The notes under the pieces were generated by a model. That model was given only the letters and a program-made list of their open reading frames with translations, was not told the origin of the DNA and did no database searches. A stretch of 18,021 nucleotides of DNA from an uncultured beta proteobacterium (GTDB lineage: Bacteria > Pseudomonadota > Gammaproteobacteria > Burkholderiales > SG8-39). Position numbers and translations under genes: made by a program. Positions 15,667 through 18,021 of this stretch are shown here, piece after piece. Where the stretch lies: assembly GCA_902826155.1 (NCBI GenBank), contig CADEDU010000045.1, positions 1 through 18,021 on the forward strand, written 5' to 3'. How positions within the stretch are numbered: position 1 is the stretch's first letter; the number at the start of each line of letters is the position of its first letter.

Positions 15667-16554
15667 TTACGTGCCGCGTCCCCACAGCCCGCAATACCGG
15701 CGCGCGATGAAGGGCAACCCGCTGGCGTAGCCCGGCCAGTTCTCGTAGCCGGGCAGCTTGAAGTCTTTCTCCGCCTGATCCCAGCACTTGCCCTCTTGAG
15801 CGAGTTTGCGCATCTCGGCTGAGGCCGTTTGCAGCAGCTTGAGCTGGTCTTCGACGTCTTTCTTGGTGCCGAGACGATCGCCCGGGCCGGGGTGACCGGG
15901 GATGAGTCGATCCCAATCCATGGCGAGCACCGTCTTCATGAACGCCTCGGTCTCCAGCGGATACATGTCGATCATGCCCCGACCCGGGATGGTGCCGACC
16001 GGCAGGGTATCGACCACGAACAGGATCCGCTCCTTGGGCAGACGCATCACCAGCGTCGAGTCGGAGTGGTTCAGACCGTGATACGACAGCTCGATGGTGG
16101 TGCCACCGAGGGTGAGGGTGCGGCCCTGGTCGGAGACGATTTCGTCAGGGATGACGGTGTGCGGATCCTGCAGCTGCTGCAGGCGCTCTTTGGCACGCCT
16201 ATGTGCGATGAACGTGGCGCCCGCATCCTTGAACGCCTTGCCGCCCGCGATGTGATCGAAATGGTGGTGACTGTAGATCACGTACTTCACCGGCTTGTCG
16301 GTCACCTTGCGGATCTCATCGAGATATTGCTTGCCGCCGTTGGGGCGGCCGTAGGCGACCGGGTCGGTGGCGATCACGCCGTCGCTGGTGACGACGAACA
16401 TCGCCTGATGATTGACGTTGCGAAAGACGTAGACGCCTTCGGTGCCGTCGACCTTGGTGGTCTGGATCGGCGGACGCGCCGGTTGCTGCGCGTGCACAAC
16501 CGTTCCCAGGGCGAGCAGCGCGGCGGCCGACGCTTTGATGAGTGATGCGTGCAT
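15667..16554 (-). CDS. Secreted metallo-beta-lactamase-fold hydrolase
   Basis: This 295-aa protein has a signal peptide (residues 1-22, cut after VVHA) and the complete binuclear zinc set of the MBL fold: H96, H98, D100 and H101 in SHHHFDH, H163 in GLNHSDS, D182 in VVDTLP and H221 in IPGHPGPG. Overall it resembles the periplasmic quinoprotein-relay/SoxH-like MBL hydrolases more than true beta-lactamases, and its substrate is unknown. The ATG at 16554 has a GAGGAG site 9 nt upstream. It lies 165 nt downstream of the cupin gene on the same strand and ends just before the terminator at 15609-15632. Confidence 0.87.
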   Translation of the reverse strand: MHASLIKASAAALLALGTVVHAQQPARPPIQTTKVDGTEGVYVFRNVNHQAMFVVTSDGVIATDPVAYGRPNGGKQYLDEIRKVTDKPVKYVIYSHHHFDHIAGGKAFKDAGATFIAHRRAKERLQQLQDPHTVIPDEIVSDQGRTLTLGGTTIELSYHGLNHSDSTLVMRLPKERILFVVDTLPVGTIPGRGMIDMYPLETEAFMKTVLAMDWDRLIPGHPGPGDRLGTKKDVEDQLKLLQTASAEMRKLAQEGKCWDQAEKDFKLPGYENWPGYASGLPFIARRYCGLWGRGT

Positions 16555-16719
16555 ACGGAGAGTCTCCTCGATTGGTGCGCCAGAGCGGTTGCCGGCGCGA
16601 TGCTTTCGACTGCCACTCCTCGCGAAAGTTCGTGCTGGAACAAACGCGGGCGAGGGTGCTGCCCGTGGACCGGATCCAGTGTCGGATTCCCCGTCGGAAA
16701 TACTCTGCGCGGGTGCGGC

Positions 16720-17085
16720 TTAGCCCGGATCGCGGTGCACGGAATCGGGCGAGAACGCCGGCAGGCACACTGCGATGTATTCGGCACCGTCGGGGCCGGG
16801 CGTGCTGTAGCGGATCCATTCGCCCGCGTGGGTGATGATCCCTTGGCCGACCTCCACGTCGATGACGCCCGATTTCGTTTCGACCCGCAGCGTGCCCCGC
16901 AACACCACGGTGTATTCGTCGAACGCCGGTGTCTGTCCGGGCTCGACCCATCCCGATGGACTCACCATCCGCGCGACGCTGACGGCTGCCGTTTTCGAAT
17001 TCACACGGCCGACGAACTCCTCGATGCGCTTGGGCTTGTTGCCGGCGGCTTCGATGATCGTCGGGGATTTGAGATGAGTGGGCAT
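16720..17085 (-). CDS. Cupin domain protein
   Basis: This protein is 121 aa from the ATG at 17085; a TTG at 17115 would add ten residues, and neither has a clear ribosome binding site. The central region FDEYTVVLRGTLRVETKSGV and the following VGQGIITHAGEWIRYSTPG give the two beta-barrel motifs of a small single-domain cupin. The N-terminal motif has Asp and Glu but lacks the usual HxH pair, and a His sits in the second motif, so metal binding may be altered or absent. The C-terminus ends in a PAFSPDSVHRDPG segment. It lies between the Bug receptor and the MBL gene on the same strand and may belong to the same catabolic or uptake unit. Its ligand is not predictable. Confidence 0.8.
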   Translation of the reverse strand: MPTHLKSPTIIEAAGNKPKRIEEFVGRVNSKTAAVSVARMVSPSGWVEPGQTPAFDEYTVVLRGTLRVETKSGVIDVEVGQGIITHAGEWIRYSTPGPDGAEYIAVCLPAFSPDSVHRDPG

Positions 17086-17148
17086 GGCGAGGTGCGCGAA
17101 ATTGTCGGTCGGCAAAGCGTGGCAATGGTGAGACTGCGGCCGCCCGTG

Positions 17149-18021
17149 TCAGTCCGAGCGCAGGTTGTTCTTGCTGATGATCTCGCCCCAGCGCGTGAAG
17201 TCGCGTCGCACGATCGCGTTGAACGCTTCGCCCGATACGCCAGAAGGCTCGGTGCCCAGTTGCCGGAAACGATCGCCCACCGCAGGGACCTTGAGCGCTG
17301 CCTGGATGTCGTTCGCGAGCTTGGCGAGCACTGGCGCGGGTGTGCCGGTCGCGGTGAAGATGCCGTGCCAGGTCGGGATGCCCAGTCCGGGATAGAGCGA
17401 GTCGAATGTCGGCGCGCCGGGCAGCGCATCGAGCGGCTTGCTGCCGATCACCACCAGCGCGCGCGCTTTGCCTGCCTTCACCAGCGGGACCGCCGCGGTG
17501 GTCACGTCGATCATGAGCGGCAGCTGCCCCGACTGAAACGACTGTGACGCCGGCCCCGCGCCCTTGAACGGCACATGGACCATATCGAGCCCTGCCGCCG
17601 ATTTGAACAGTTCCATGTACAGATGTTGGCCCGAACCGTTGCCGGCACTCGCGTAGTTGATCTTGCCCGGCGAGCGCTTGGCCTGATCGATCAATGCTTG
17701 CACCGAGTCAATGCCCGAGTCGGCGTGCGCGAGCATCGCGTAGGTGAGGATCGTGGTCTGGGTGACGCCGACCAGATCGCGCAGCACGTCGACGGAGAGC
17801 TTCTGCATCTGCGGCAACGTCACCAGCGGTGTCGAGGAGATGATGAGCAGCGTGTAGCCGTCAGCGGGTGCACGCGCAACCGTTTCGGGGCCGAGGAATC
17901 CGCCGGGGCGGTTTTCCACGATCACCGGCTGTTTCCACATCTCGCCGAGCTGCTGGCCGATCAGGCGGCCGGCAATGTCGAGCGGGCCACCCGGCGGAAA
18001 CGGCACGACCAGGCGCACCGG
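17149..18021 (-). CDS. Bug family periplasmic solute-binding protein, 5'-truncated
   Basis: The gene runs off the right edge, so the start codon and signal peptide lie outside the window; 290 residues are visible. The sequence is a clear tripartite tricarboxylate transporter receptor (Bug/TctC): VRLVVPFPPGGPLD at the front, VENRPGG, ADGYTLL, GKINYASAGNGSGQHLYMEL, VPFKGAGPA and the closing GTEPSG segment. These proteins bind organic acids or small aromatics in the periplasm, and many act without their own membrane partners. No TctA/TctB gene is visible. The family is greatly expanded in Burkholderiales, which supports the proposed lineage. Confidence 0.93.
   Translation of the reverse strand, partial: PVRLVVPFPPGGPLDIAGRLIGQQLGEMWKQPVIVENRPGGFLGPETVARAPADGYTLLIISSTPLVTLPQMQKLSVDVLRDLVGVTQTTILTYAMLAHADSGIDSVQALIDQAKRSPGKINYASAGNGSGQHLYMELFKSAAGLDMVHVPFKGAGPASQSFQSGQLPLMIDVTTAAVPLVKAGKARALVVIGSKPLDALPGAPTFDSLYPGLGIPTWHGIFTATGTPAPVLAKLANDIQAALKVPAVGDRFRQLGTEPSGVSGEAFNAIVRRDFTRWGEIISKNNLRSD

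Overview
The window is high-GC bacterial DNA with genes on both strands. It has no rRNA, tRNA, CRISPR array or insertion sequence that I can recognise. A Bug-type solute receptor, a NosR/ApbE pair, a formamidase cassette and permease-kinase fusions together suggest a betaproteobacterium, probably Burkholderiales-like. This is an inference from gene content, not a database result.

Left part (1-2566, + strand): a broken FmdB-like zinc-ribbon gene sits at the edge, abutting a minus-strand fragment that resembles a DUF11-type repeat. An apparently intact amide-use cassette follows: formamidase (470-1726), an AmiS/UreI-family six-helix amide/urea channel (1807-2322) and a complete FmdB zinc-ribbon protein (2333-2566). 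A perfect 10-bp hairpin lies between the first two genes.

Signalling block (2780-8249): a LuxR-type regulator (minus) is divergent from a 912-aa fusion of an NCS1 permease, a Cys/His cluster and a histidine kinase. The kinase is followed 16 nt later by a response regulator carrying a degenerate EAL domain. The last two look like a sensor-effector pair that reads substrate transport. A two-helix membrane peptide and an FAD-dependent fumarate-reductase-like flavoprotein follow (8309-9994).

Redox operon on the minus strand (13898 down to 9987): a glutaredoxin-DinB fusion, a NosR-like flavin/iron-sulfur membrane protein, and the flavin transferase ApbE. The genes are packed with a 4-nt gap and an ATGA overlap. 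The glutaredoxin-DinB gene is the most striking item here. An in-frame TGA stands exactly where the first catalytic cysteine of the glutaredoxin CxxC motif should be, giving a UxxC motif. Standard gene calling would miss the glutaredoxin half and report only a truncated DinB protein. It is a candidate selenoprotein, with a point mutation or sequencing error as the main alternative.

Right part: a secreted trypsin-like protease with two tandem N-terminal repeats (14149-15549, +) ends at a clear bidirectional terminator (15609-15632). Beyond it, on the minus strand, are a secreted metallo-beta-lactamase-fold hydrolase, a cupin and a Bug-type receptor truncated by the window edge.
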